Assembly: GCA_016789485.1 (NCBI GenBank)
Contig: JAEURE010000006.1
Span: 1 to 23,293, forward strand
DNA from: Anaerolineales bacterium
Lineage (GTDB): Bacteria > Chloroflexota > Anaerolineae > Anaerolineales > Villigracilaceae
Direction: 5' to 3'
DNA: 23,293 bases
Of this stretch, positions 16,127 to 23,293 are shown piece after piece. A program made the translations under genes and the position numbers. Positions within the stretch are counted from its first letter, which is position 1. The number at the start of each line of letters is the position of its first letter. The notes under the pieces were generated by a model, which worked only from the letters and a program-made list of their open reading frames with translations, did no database searches and was not told the DNA's origin.

Positions 16127-17935
16127 TTATTTGCTCGTCAAAACTCCCAAGCGGTCAATGTAATCGCCGAGAACTTCAAAGGCATCCTCAATAGGCTTTG
16201 TGCTGGTCATGTCGATGCCTGCGGTTTTGAAAACATCCATCGGCGATTTCGATGAACCTGCCTTAAGGAAGTTGATGTGATCTTGTGCGGCATTGGGCGT
16301 GCCATCCAGAATCCGTTTGGCGATGGCATTTGCGGCAGAGATGCCGATGGCGTATTGGAAGGTGTAATAGTCAATGTATAGATGCGTGGTGAAGGTTGCC
16401 CAGGTAATGCCTACCCGTTGCCGATCCAGATTCATCTCGCCGCCGTAGCCTTCGCTAAAGAGGTCTGCCATCAACTCGATCATCGAATCGGCGGTGAGAG
16501 CCTGTCCCTTCTCAATGCGTTGATGCGTTTCAAGTTCAAAGCGTGCCAGAGTGGGCATGATGAAGAAGTACCGATGGAAATTGTCCATGGCTTCTTCGAG
16601 TAAGGCGATCTGGAAATATTTATCAGGGTTGGTCTTGAGCATGTGCGCGCGCGCCATGGCTTGATTAAAGTTTGAGGCGGTCTCTGCGATGATGGATGGA
16701 TACAGGTAGTAATACATCGGCTGTGCCCGGCTGGCGTAGTAGGCATGCATCGAGTGTCCCAATTCATGCGAGAGTGTGCTCATGCTGCCGATGTCATCGG
16801 TGTAGCTCATCAAAATGAACGGATGTGTATCGCTTGGGACGCGGGTTGAGAAAGCACCCTGACGTTTACCAGCGTTTGGCGCCCAGTCTACCCAGCGGTC
16901 TTGCAGACACCCCTTGCGCATGGTTTCCACATATTCATCACCCATTGGCGCGAGACCTTCGCATATCCACTCAACTGCTTTTTCAAATGGGACTTTGTGT
17001 TTTTTAGTTGTGAGCGGCGCCCACACATCGTAGGGATTTAACGTCTTCACCCCCAAAGCCTTGCGGCGAATGTGCCAATATTTGTGCCAGAGTGGAAGAT
17101 TCTTTTTGAAGATATCCAGCAGGTTATGGAACATTTCCACAGGTACATTGCCGTTAAAGAGTGTGGACTCAAGTGAGGAATTAAACTTGCGCGCCTTCAT
17201 GTTGAATACGTTCTGCTTGATGGATACTGCCAGATTTCCTGCAAGCGTATTCTTGAATTCAAGATATTTGTCGTTGTAGTTTTCCCATGCGGTCTGGCGT
17301 GCTTTGCGGTCAGACGTGTTGAGAATGGCATCAAAGGTGCTTTGTGTTAAGTCTACCTTTTTGCCTTTGCTGTCTTTTGCAGGTTTAAACTGGAAATCTG
17401 CATTCGCCAGCATGTTAGTGGTTGTGCGGACTGCCATGAACGGGTCGCGCAATGCGCCGAGCAATTCTTCCACTTCTGCATTGCGGACGTGAGCCTGTTT
17501 ACGGAAGAGGTCAGTGAAATAAAATTCGTATGATTTCATGCGCGGGTCATCCTTGATCCATCCGCGCAATGTTTCCTCACCGATGGCGAGGAGCTCAGGG
17601 TCGATGAAGGATGTGGCTGCTCCAACCTGTGCCATCGCACTCATGGCTTTTCCGTTCATAGCGGCACCCAGTTGATCTGACGTATCCACGGCGCTGGACA
17701 TGGTGGCGTACACTTGCACTTTGGCGGCACGCTTTGAAATTTCATCCAGTACATTCATGGCTTCGATGAAAGTGGCGGAACCTTCGCCGAGATGTCCTTT
17801 GAATTTTTGGATGGAGGGCAGACTCTCGACGAGCTTTTTTACTTCGATGTCAAATTCTTGCGGGGATGCAAATACGCTTTCAGAATTCCAGGTTTGATTC
17901 TTCTTGACTTTGGATCGCAGTAGGGAAGTAGGCAT
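16127..17935 (-). CDS. pepF: Oligoendopeptidase F, M3 family zinc metallopeptidase
   Basis: A cytoplasmic zinc endopeptidase that degrades oligopeptides. The 602-aa protein is of normal family length. The zinc site HELGH is at about residues 390-394 (LSHELGHSMHAYY), with the third ligand Glu about 24 residues on in SIIAETASNFNQA. The C-terminal core has DYYTFQYAIGISAANAIAKR. ATG 17935 is preceded by AAGGAG at 7 nt. The frame stays open to 18061, but that extension runs through the terminator hairpin of the neighbouring gene, so it is not coding. No signal peptide. Monocistronic. Confidence 0.93.
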   Translation of the reverse strand: MPTSLLRSKVKKNQTWNSESVFASPQEFDIEVKKLVESLPSIQKFKGHLGEGSATFIEAMNVLDEISKRAAKVQVYATMSSAVDTSDQLGAAMNGKAMSAMAQVGAATSFIDPELLAIGEETLRGWIKDDPRMKSYEFYFTDLFRKQAHVRNAEVEELLGALRDPFMAVRTTTNMLANADFQFKPAKDSKGKKVDLTQSTFDAILNTSDRKARQTAWENYNDKYLEFKNTLAGNLAVSIKQNVFNMKARKFNSSLESTLFNGNVPVEMFHNLLDIFKKNLPLWHKYWHIRRKALGVKTLNPYDVWAPLTTKKHKVPFEKAVEWICEGLAPMGDEYVETMRKGCLQDRWVDWAPNAGKRQGAFSTRVPSDTHPFILMSYTDDIGSMSTLSHELGHSMHAYYASRAQPMYYYLYPSIIAETASNFNQAMARAHMLKTNPDKYFQIALLEEAMDNFHRYFFIMPTLARFELETHQRIEKGQALTADSMIELMADLFSEGYGGEMNLDRQRVGITWATFTTHLYIDYYTFQYAIGISAANAIAKRILDGTPNAAQDHINFLKAGSSKSPMDVFKTAGIDMTSTKPIEDAFEVLGDYIDRLGVLTSK

Positions 17936-18006
17936 GGAAGGTCTCCTTAATTGTTTGATGTCTTCAAACCGATTATAAGACTGTTCCATATTTGCATCTG
18001 CAGGTA

Positions 18007-18058
18007 ACAAAAGAACCCCAGGAATTTCCGCCAAATTGGCAGGAATCCCGGGGTTCTT
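18007..18058 (-). terminator. Terminator of the DUF11/LysM lipoprotein gene
   Basis: AAGAACCCC (18011-18019) pairs with GGGGTTCTT (18050-18058). The inner bases add an imperfect second stem (GGAAT/ATTCC, GCC/GGC). On the minus strand a T-rich run TTCTTTTGTT follows. It starts 16 nt after the stop of the 18074 gene. Confidence 0.8.
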
Positions 18059-18073
18059 CATCTGGAAATTGTT

Positions 18074-19924
18074 TTACTGTTTGATGATCGAGAGTTGGAA
18101 AGGCTGTGAAGGCGTTGCACCGCCGCCTGAAGCTGTTGCGTTGCTTGTCACTGAAACGAAACCCAAATCTGCTTGGGTGACGGTGTAATTAGCCGCACAA
18201 GTAATGGTCGCATTTGGAGCGATTGTAGCATCTGGGACGCCGCAACTAAATGGGGTGGGATTAATAAGCGGATCGCTTATGGTAAATTGCGCAGGGCCCA
18301 CTGTGGCTGAACCGCTGTTCTTGATAACGTAGGTGAAGGTGATCACCTGCCCAACCTGGCTGTATGTTGGTGAATTTGCCGTGGTGGTCAGTGTCAACGC
18401 CGCGGCGCTCCGGAGGATAACTGCTTCTGCAACAGGAGACGTCCCTGCGCCTCCGCCTGAAGCTGTGGCTCGAATTGAAATGGAGGCGAATCCCATGTCT
18501 GTTTGAGTGATCGTATGCGTCACAGAACAAGATATGGTTGCGGCTGGGGCAAGAGTTGTATTGGCAGGACCGCAATTAAAAGCAGTGGCACTAACCAGAG
18601 GGTCAGATACAGTGAATGGAGGAGTAGGTCCTAATGTAGTTGTTCCGTTGTTTTTGATGACATAGTTAATCGTGATGACCTGCCCTACCTGACCGTAGGA
18701 TGTGGGGGTCGCTGTCACAGTTAAGGATAATGTATTACTTGGCTGTGGCTGCGGATTGATCCCTGCTGTATAGAATGGAACTTTGACTTCCTTCCCCACC
18801 GTCAGCGTATTTGAATTTGCCATTTGCATAATGGTTGGGTCCGCGCCGTATTTGGCGGCAATGGAACTCCAGGTATCTCCGCTTTGCACCAAGTGTTTTC
18901 CCACGCAGGGCTGGGGTGCATAGATCTTGCCATTGCTTCCAATGTTGGGGACGGTGACGGTGATGCCAGCTTTGATCTGGGCGGGATTTGCCAGCTGTGG
19001 ATTCGCCGCCACTGTTTTGGCAGGGTCGGCTCCATAACAACGAGCGATCTGCCACAGCCATTCGCCTTCTACCACCAGATGTGAGATCGTCGCCCCAGGA
19101 GTGAGGTTGCTGGATGTGGTACCTTTTGTGATGGTGGCAGTTGCAGGCTGTGACGGTCCCGCACCGCCGCCAGAAGCTGTTGCAGTGGTGGTGACAGTGG
19201 CTACCCCCAAATCAGCCTGGGTAACTGTATAGTTGGCAGAGCAGGTTACAGTTGCGTTGGGGGCGAGTGTCAAAGTAGGATCACCGCAATTGATTGGGGT
19301 TGTGATCCCCGTGTCGGTTACTTTAAATTGGTCAGGTCCCAATTGGGATGATCCGCTGTTTTTGATAACGTATTGGAAAGTGATGATCTGGCCTGCCCGG
19401 TCATAGGCAGTTGGGCTGGCAGTTTTGGTGAGGGTGAGCGCCTTGGCTGGCACGGTAGGGACAGTGGTGTTGACTTGATTTGAATTCACGCCATAAATGG
19501 TGGCAGTGGCGATCTTTGTGACCGCGCCGCTATCAAGGTCAGCTTGAGTGATGGGGTGATCGGCTGTGCATTCGATGGTTTCCCCTTGATCCAGCCGATC
19601 ATCCAGGTTGCCAACGGTGTTGATGGCAGGGCAGGTAGCTGCCGCCCCTGTAATCGTAAGGTTGGGGGCGATGTTGGAACTCCCATTCTGGACGGCCTTA
19701 ACGAAATATTTAAATTTGATGATCTGGCCGACGGTATTATAAGGAATGGAGGTGTCCACCTGAGCAGTGAGTTCGATTTTCACCAGGTCAGCAATGGATG
19801 GAGTTGCCTGCGCCTCCGCGGGGATGATCAGCGAATCGTCACTTGAGCTTGGAAATAAACCACAGGAGGATAGGGCCAAACTAATGATGGCGGTCAGTAC
19901 GAACGGGTAAATTATTTTTTTCAT
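18074..19924 (-). CDS. Lipoprotein: DUF11-like repeats x2, LysM x2, DUF11-like repeats x2
   Basis: A 616-aa exported lipoprotein. The lipobox LSSC gives lipidated Cys21 after a hydrophobic signal. Four Ig-like repeats of the DUF11 kind lie at about 47-157, 161-267, 396-505 and 508-616. Each contains GQ(V/I)I-F-Y-(V/F)(I/V)K, a pair of cysteines about 15-21 apart and TQAD(L)G; three end in ATASGGGA. Two LysM domains sit in the centre (about 281-327 and 343-383, GEWLWQIARCYGAD and GDTWSSIAAKYGAD). LysM binds glycans such as peptidoglycan, so the protein probably links the membrane to wall or sheath polysaccharide. The start has AAGGAAG just upstream, and its own terminator follows. Function beyond envelope binding is unknown. 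Confidence 0.85.
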   Translation of the reverse strand: MKKIIYPFVLTAIISLALSSCGLFPSSSDDSLIIPAEAQATPSIADLVKIELTAQVDTSIPYNTVGQIIKFKYFVKAVQNGSSNIAPNLTITGAAATCPAINTVGNLDDRLDQGETIECTADHPITQADLDSGAVTKIATATIYGVNSNQVNTTVPTVPAKALTLTKTASPTAYDRAGQIITFQYVIKNSGSSQLGPDQFKVTDTGITTPINCGDPTLTLAPNATVTCSANYTVTQADLGVATVTTTATASGGGAGPSQPATATITKGTTSSNLTPGATISHLVVEGEWLWQIARCYGADPAKTVAANPQLANPAQIKAGITVTVPNIGSNGKIYAPQPCVGKHLVQSGDTWSSIAAKYGADPTIMQMANSNTLTVGKEVKVPFYTAGINPQPQPSNTLSLTVTATPTSYGQVGQVITINYVIKNNGTTTLGPTPPFTVSDPLVSATAFNCGPANTTLAPAATISCSVTHTITQTDMGFASISIRATASGGGAGTSPVAEAVILRSAAALTLTTTANSPTYSQVGQVITFTYVIKNSGSATVGPAQFTISDPLINPTPFSCGVPDATIAPNATITCAANYTVTQADLGFVSVTSNATASGGGATPSQPFQLSIIKQ

Positions 19925-19985
19925 GCCGCTTCCTTTCTATTGCGAGAAGTTATGATCCTGCTTGTCAGAAAAGGATTAATTTAAG

Positions 19986-19991
19986 ATTATA
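19986..19991 (-). promoter_or_regulatory. Likely -10 element of the DUF11/LysM lipoprotein gene
   Basis: The minus strand reads TATAAT at 19991-19986, leaving a leader of about 55 nt. It lies between the upstream terminator (20009-20058) and the gene, where a promoter is required. No good -35 was found. Confidence 0.45.
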
Positions 19992-20008
19992 TCCCCGAAA
20001 AGGTGTAC

Positions 20009-20058
20009 AAAACGAACCATCCTGCAGAAATGCGCACGACAAATCTGCAGGATGGTTC
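20009..20058 (-). terminator. Terminator of the 20137 gene, perfect 15-bp stem
   Basis: The arm at 20014-20028 is the exact inverse complement of 20044-20058, with a 15-nt loop. The minus strand continues with CGTTTTGT. It isolates the 20137 gene from the lipoprotein gene. Confidence 0.82.
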
Positions 20059-20136
20059 ATCTAGCAATTGTGTTTTCCCTTGATCTATGCTGTATTGATG
20101 CAAAGATTTTTGTTTTGCGCCATTTATTCTGGGAGG

Positions 20137-20643
20137 TTAAAGCGGCGGGTCGGTGTAAATAATGCTGCCGTCCTTAACGCAGATCCAATACGTTACACCG
20201 CTGACTTTGTTGGGGGGAGGCGTCGTCGTGACGTCAGCCCAGCGCATGCCGTTCGCATCGGTGCGAAGAGAGCTCTTTTTATATGTCCATACAGTGCCGG
20301 TTATTCCTTGAGAGGCATGAAGATTGCCCGGCTTTACTTCGGGGGATGTTCTGATATTTACTGTGGATCTGAGCTTGAAGGTTGCATAATCAGAAGAAGG
20401 GGACTCCGGTAAAAGGAGCGTCCAATTGTTGCCGATGCGGTCCTTGTTGGCGATTTCCTGAAACCATGGCGTTTTTGGGGGATCATTGATCTTCTGGAGG
20501 ATGAGGTTGAACAGACTTTCGTCCCCGATTTGCTCGCGGGCAATCTGCTTCAATCCCTTGTTGATATCGCTGGGCTGTAATTTGTATTCTCTGTACGCTT
20601 CGATCTTGCGCCCTGGAATTTTGTGCCTATCTCCATGTGCCAT
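20137..20643 (-). CDS. Small protein with LysM-like and SH3-like parts, no signal peptide
   Basis: A 168-aa protein of unknown function. The N-terminal half (about 17-80) has a LysM-like pattern: LKQIAREQIGDESLFNLILQ, an Asn-rich stretch, then IGNNWTLLLP. The C-terminal half (about 88-165) looks like a bacterial SH3 fold (FKLRSTVNIRTSPEV and GITGTVWTYKKSSLRTDANG, then MRWADV). In contrast to its two LysM neighbours it begins MAHGDRHKIPGRKIEAYREY, with no hydrophobic signal or lipobox. It is therefore cytoplasmic or exported by another route. The start has AAAGGAG 8 nt upstream, with promoter at 20779-20806 and terminator at 20009-20058. The domain calls are by eye. Confidence 0.78.
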   Translation of the reverse strand: MAHGDRHKIPGRKIEAYREYKLQPSDINKGLKQIAREQIGDESLFNLILQKINDPPKTPWFQEIANKDRIGNNWTLLLPESPSSDYATFKLRSTVNIRTSPEVKPGNLHASQGITGTVWTYKKSSLRTDANGMRWADVTTTPPPNKVSGVTYWICVKDGSIIYTDPPL

Positions 20644-20778
20644 GTCAATTCTCCTTTGGTCTTGAAAAATAATGAAGTTTGGCTATTTTTGCCACAGACA
20701 TTCCAAGTTTTCATTCAAAATGATATTTTTGAACTGTTCCTATTGTGAGTAATCGGATATGGCTTACCTGCTATGTAT

Positions 20779-20806
20779 AGAATACTCAGGAAAAATGAAT
20801 TGTCAA
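20779..20806 (-). promoter_or_regulatory. Promoter of the 20137 gene
   Basis: On the minus strand, a consensus TTGACA (20806-20801), a 16-nt spacer, then TATTCT (20784-20779). The leader to the ATG would be about 130 nt, long enough to hold regulation, but I see no strong structure in it. Confidence 0.55.
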
Positions 20807-20845
20807 TAGGGTGAGATTGAGATGTATTATGGTTGAATCCTCAGA

Positions 20846-20885
20846 AAAAAAGATACGACCCTGCTCTGTGGGTCGTATCTTTTTT
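20846..20885. terminator. Terminator with 16-bp stem after the LysM-SH3b gene
   Basis: The arm at 20846-20861 is the exact inverse complement of 20870-20885, with an 8-nt loop. The stem ends are six A and six T, so it works in both directions. It lies 29 nt after the stop of the 20914 gene on the minus strand. Confidence 0.85.
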
Positions 20886-20913
20886 AGCAACGGCTAATCG
20901 AAATCAGTTCGGA

Positions 20914-21675
20914 TTAAGGGTCTATTTGCGGACTGGTAAAGTAATTTCCCAGCCGATCCCTGACCAGCAGCCAGCCCGAGGAATGTCCTTGCGGGGTTTG
21001 GGAGAAATAGACCTGCACCCAAAGTTGTCCTTTTGCGTCGAAGGAACGGGTATAGATCCCATACTGCCACTTTGTTTTGTAGAGAGCCGAGTTGATCATT
21101 TTGTATTCATTGCCAGGGCCGCTGCGAACGATCATCCCATTTTTGTAGGAGATGGTCAGGGTCGAGTATTGGGAGTAGTCAACAGGTGGCGGATAATATG
21201 GGGGAGGATAGTTGATCACAGGAGGAGGCGGCGGCGGAACGCTGGTGCCTGCGGGAAGATTGATGACCTGACCCGGATAGATCAAGCTTGGATTCCAGAT
21301 CTGCGGGTTGACTGCCAGAATGTCGCTCAGCCTCAACCCGCGGCTTGCCGCTATTTTCCCCAGCGTATCTCCCCATTGCACCACATAAGTACTTCCATAC
21401 GTTGGATAATTGACAACAGGCGGGGGGGTGTATGTGCTGGATGGGATGTTCAATATTTGCCCCGCGTACACCCACCAGTCAATACCCGGGTTGGCGGCGA
21501 GGATGGCCTCCACTGTGGTGCCGCAGGCAGCAGCGATGCTGCTCATCGTGTCACCCCATTGGACGACCACCTGACCGGGGCAGCCAGACCATGCCAAAGC
21601 GCCGCCGGTGGAGGCGAAGGATGTCACCAGGATTGCGATAACAACGAACAGTTGGGTAATTCTCTTTACGGACAT
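20914..21675 (-). CDS. Secreted LysM-LysM-SH3b protein
   Basis: A 253-aa exported protein. A signal peptide (KRITQLFVVIAILVTSFAST) probably ends near ALA-W at residues 27-29. LysM 1 (about 35-78, VVVQWGDTMSSIAAACGTT) and LysM 2 (about 97-141, YVVQWGDTLGKIAASRGLRL) are followed by a Pro/Tyr-rich linker (about 142-170) and an SH3b-type domain (about 171-240, MIVRSGPGNEYKMI). The architecture suggests non-enzymatic binding of cell-wall or extracellular glycan. ATG 21675 has GAGGA about 5 nt upstream, with promoter at 21725-21753. The frame is open to 22044, but that part overlaps the DUF1232 gene and lacks coding character. Confidence 0.88.
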   Translation of the reverse strand: MSVKRITQLFVVIAILVTSFASTGGALAWSGCPGQVVVQWGDTMSSIAAACGTTVEAILAANPGIDWWVYAGQILNIPSSTYTPPPVVNYPTYGSTYVVQWGDTLGKIAASRGLRLSDILAVNPQIWNPSLIYPGQVINLPAGTSVPPPPPPVINYPPPYYPPPVDYSQYSTLTISYKNGMIVRSGPGNEYKMINSALYKTKWQYGIYTRSFDAKGQLWVQVYFSQTPQGHSSGWLLVRDRLGNYFTSPQIDP

Positions 21676-21724
21676 GGTATCCTCTTTTGGTTCCGATACG
21701 GCAAAATTGGGAAAAGCTAGAAAT

Positions 21725-21753
21725 ACTATACAACATTCTCGATGCGAATACAA
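21725..21753 (-). promoter_or_regulatory. Promoter of the LysM-SH3b gene
   Basis: On the minus strand, TTGTAT (21753-21748), a 17-nt spacer, then TATAGT (21730-21725), with about 50 nt of leader before ATG 21675. Confidence 0.65.
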
Positions 21754-21764
21754 CACGACAATGA

Positions 21765-22163
21765 TTATGAAATATTTAAGATTCGCTTGATCAAGACGAT
21801 CGCCGCTATCGCCGCCAAAACCCAAATGGCGATGATGACCCCTGCGGCCGCCCAATTGACAGGTTTGCCCCGCTTCATTTCCACTTGAGCCTGCTCCCGG
21901 CATTCGGCAAGCACTGCCCGCGGAATCATCCTCCGCGCGAGGATCACGCCGATCGGAATTAAGAGCAGGTCGTCCACATATCCCAAAATGGGAATCGGGT
22001 CGGGGATCAAGTCTATGGGGCTGAAGGCATATCCTGCGACACATGCTGCAAAAACTCTGGCAAAGAACGGCACTCGCGGGTCTTTATATGCCAAATACAG
22101 GGCGTACACTTCAACCTTGAGTTCCTGCGCTTTTTGCTTCCATGTTTCGGTAAATTTTGGCAT
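21765..22163 (-). CDS. DUF1232 (YkvA-like) membrane protein
   Basis: A 132-aa protein with the DUF1232 core SPIDLIPDPIPILGYVDDLL (about 48-67), flanked by a hydrophobic segment and followed by a C-terminal transmembrane helix (about 104-126, WAAAGVIIAIWVLAAIAAIV) and a basic end. The family is widespread and its biochemical role is not established. AAAGGA lies about 8 nt upstream of the start. It stands 59 nt from the methyltransferase gene on the same strand and may be co-transcribed with it; no terminator is seen between them. Confidence 0.88.
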   Translation of the reverse strand: MPKFTETWKQKAQELKVEVYALYLAYKDPRVPFFARVFAACVAGYAFSPIDLIPDPIPILGYVDDLLLIPIGVILARRMIPRAVLAECREQAQVEMKRGKPVNWAAAGVIIAIWVLAAIAAIVLIKRILNIS

Positions 22164-22222
22164 TGCCTGTCCTTTGCTTTATCGCTACTCATAGCTCGCG
22201 ATGAAAAATCCAGCCTGCAAAA

Positions 22223-23050
22223 TTATTTTTTAACAATAACCAGGTCCTGGAATGTCAGGTAATTTTCTCTTCCACACCAGGAACCGTAATGAATGGGCGA
22301 GTCGACCGTCAATTGGTTTTTGTTTATTATGGAGAGAGCGAAGTTCTCTTCATATGCAATCGCATCTTCAGGGATGGCAAGATTGGTTGTTTTACAGTTT
22401 TCGGTGATTTGATGCTTGAAATCGAGCAGACTCCTGCCTGCTTCTGTCAATTGTTTTGATTCTAAATTTAGCAGGAAGAAAGTTAGCACAGCCTTCCCGC
22501 CTGGTTTTAAGACCCTGGCAATTTCCTTTATGTAATTTTCCAATTCGGCGGGCCGCATGTGGGTAAATACCGATGTGAGAAAAACAAAATCAAAAAAACC
22601 AGTTTCATAGGGGAACTTGAATTGATCTGCAACGATGGTACCTTTTTTGTTGTAATATTTATTGTAGATGTTTACGTGCTGAAAATGAAAATGATCGAAT
22701 TCTTTCGTGATATGTTTCTCGCACCAATCAATTCCCTTTTTTACGATGTCAAACCCCCAATAGCCTCCTTCCTTGGTGAGATATCCTGTGAGAGGGACCG
22801 CCATGCGCCCGATGCCGCATCCAATGTCCAAAACACGGTGATCGGGTTTTAGTCCGCCAAGTTCGATAAAATATTTTTTGAATTCGTTCCCTATTTGCTT
22901 AAAGTCGCCAAGTCCAACGAAAATTAAGGATCGCGGCGGGGTTAGGGAATCCCTGCTGCCCTTTAATGTGTCAATCATATCGAAAAAGAGAAAGTAAACT
23001 TTTTTTGCTGCTGGCATAAGAAAGGCGGGAATATACTTTTTTAATTCCAT
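22223..23050 (-). CDS. Class I SAM-dependent methyltransferase
   Basis: A 275-aa methyltransferase. Motif I is VLDIGCGIGRMAVPL (about 73-87), the acidic end of strand 2 follows in WGFDIVKKGIDW, and the post-motif III block is ARVLKPGGKAVLTFFLLN. The substrate is unknown; the fold class covers sugars, lipids and small molecules. The N-terminal stretch is hydrophobic and may associate with the membrane. The start has AAGGAG 8 nt upstream. Its DNA is visibly AT-richer than the DUF1232 and LysM genes beside it, which suggests it was acquired separately, as glycan-modification cassette genes often are. Confidence 0.87.
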   Translation of the reverse strand: MELKKYIPAFLMPAAKKVYFLFFDMIDTLKGSRDSLTPPRSLIFVGLGDFKQIGNEFKKYFIELGGLKPDHRVLDIGCGIGRMAVPLTGYLTKEGGYWGFDIVKKGIDWCEKHITKEFDHFHFQHVNIYNKYYNKKGTIVADQFKFPYETGFFDFVFLTSVFTHMRPAELENYIKEIARVLKPGGKAVLTFFLLNLESKQLTEAGRSLLDFKHQITENCKTTNLAIPEDAIAYEENFALSIINKNQLTVDSPIHYGSWCGRENYLTFQDLVIVKK

Positions 23051-23293
23051 GGTGGTACTCCTTGACAGGTTGAATAAAATAATTTGTTGTCGAACATTGG
23101 GGAATCTCCCCGAGAGATTGATCTGTGAGTGCTAAACCCTCTTTCAGATTGGAAGAGCGATTTTGTTAGGCTATTTTAGTAGACTTTTACAAATTGTAGC
23201 AGTTGCTGTGCAGCGGCCACTGATTTTACCCGTCCTGCACCTTTATGAAACCATTTTGTGGATGCTGCCCACCACAGCGGACAAGTTCTTCAT
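23051..23293. other. Window end: methyltransferase leader and possible gene edge
   Basis: The first part is the leader of the methyltransferase gene, with a small GGGGA/TCCCC hairpin near 23098-23110. Further right, a minus-strand frame open from the window edge ends with TAA at 23226 (peptide end EELVRCGGQHPQNGFIKVQD plus one residue) and could be the tail of a gene outside the window. A plus-strand frame also opens with an ATG about 50 nt from the edge. Neither can be chosen from this length. No firm promoter was found. Confidence 0.25.

Noticed and set aside
17936..18061. 42-residue N-terminal extension of PepF
   Set aside because: It translates the terminator hairpin of the neighbouring gene, and ATG 17935 has a strong AAGGAG site.
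18100..19500. CRISPR-like or DNA-level tandem repeat from recurring GCCGCCTGAAGCTG-type strings
   Set aside because: The recurring strings are codons for the ASGGGA ends of DUF11-like repeats, spaced by protein repeat length and diverged.
21676..22044. Long N-terminal extension of the LysM-SH3b protein
   Set aside because: It is antiparallel in character to any secreted protein, overlaps the DUF1232 gene in another frame and bypasses an evident signal peptide at ATG 21675.
1..23293. tRNA or rRNA genes, transposases, toxin-antitoxin or defence genes
   Set aside because: I found no tRNA cloverleaf-like sequence, transposase motif or recognisable defence module on either strand, though I could not run covariance or profile searches.

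Overview
This looks like a bacterial chromosome segment from a Chloroflexota lineage, most likely Anaerolineae. That placement is inferred from secreted proteins with Thr/Pro-rich 'TPTP' tails, a membrane-anchored baseplate-J-like protein beside ruvX and mltG, DUF11/LysM envelope proteins, and several genes without a Shine-Dalgarno sequence. There is no rRNA or other marker gene to prove it. I see no plasmid, phage, CRISPR or transposase signature.

Left part (1-5930). A minus-strand run begins with tatD (2039-2860) and continues through a long-chain polyprenyl diphosphate synthase (1072-2037) and a DUF177/YceD protein (486-989). It ends in a hairpin terminator at about 323-350, beyond which lies the 5' end of metG (1-255, cut by the window edge). 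Divergent from tatD is a secreted protein with TPR-like helices and a C-terminal membrane anchor (2974-4380). It converges on a phosphoglucomutase/phosphomannomutase (4439-5869), and a perfect 18-bp bidirectional terminator lies between them.

Middle part (5953-11653, all minus). Two related polytopic membrane proteins, plausibly GT-C-type glycosyltransferases, lie at 5953-7617 and 10016-11653. Between them are a helix-hairpin-helix/transmembrane/coiled-coil protein (7706-8701) and an MFS transporter (8796-10019). The transporter is translationally coupled to the upstream membrane protein by an ATGA overlap.

Plus-strand operon (11778-16040). It encodes a NifS/IscS-type cysteine desulfurase, a baseplate-J-like membrane protein, the RuvX/YqgF nuclease and the MltG lytic transglycosylase. 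It ends in a perfect 19-bp bidirectional terminator. Opposite it is the M3 metallopeptidase PepF (16127-17935, minus).

Right part (18074-23050, all minus). Three envelope-type genes each sit between their own strong terminators and probable promoters: a lipoprotein with two LysM domains between two pairs of DUF11-like repeats, a small LysM-like protein with no signal peptide, and a secreted LysM-LysM-SH3b protein. A DUF1232 membrane protein and an AT-richer SAM methyltransferase follow. The last 243 bases hold the methyltransferase leader and possibly the tail of another gene.

Most of the window is ordinary housekeeping and envelope DNA. The observations most worth a second look are the DUF11/LysM/DUF11 lipoprotein and its LysM neighbours, the paralogous membrane-protein pair, the apparent leaderless promoters, the C-terminal Cys/hydrophobic/Lys-Arg tail of the 2974-4380 protein, and a Met-rich mini-ORF where rpmF might be expected.
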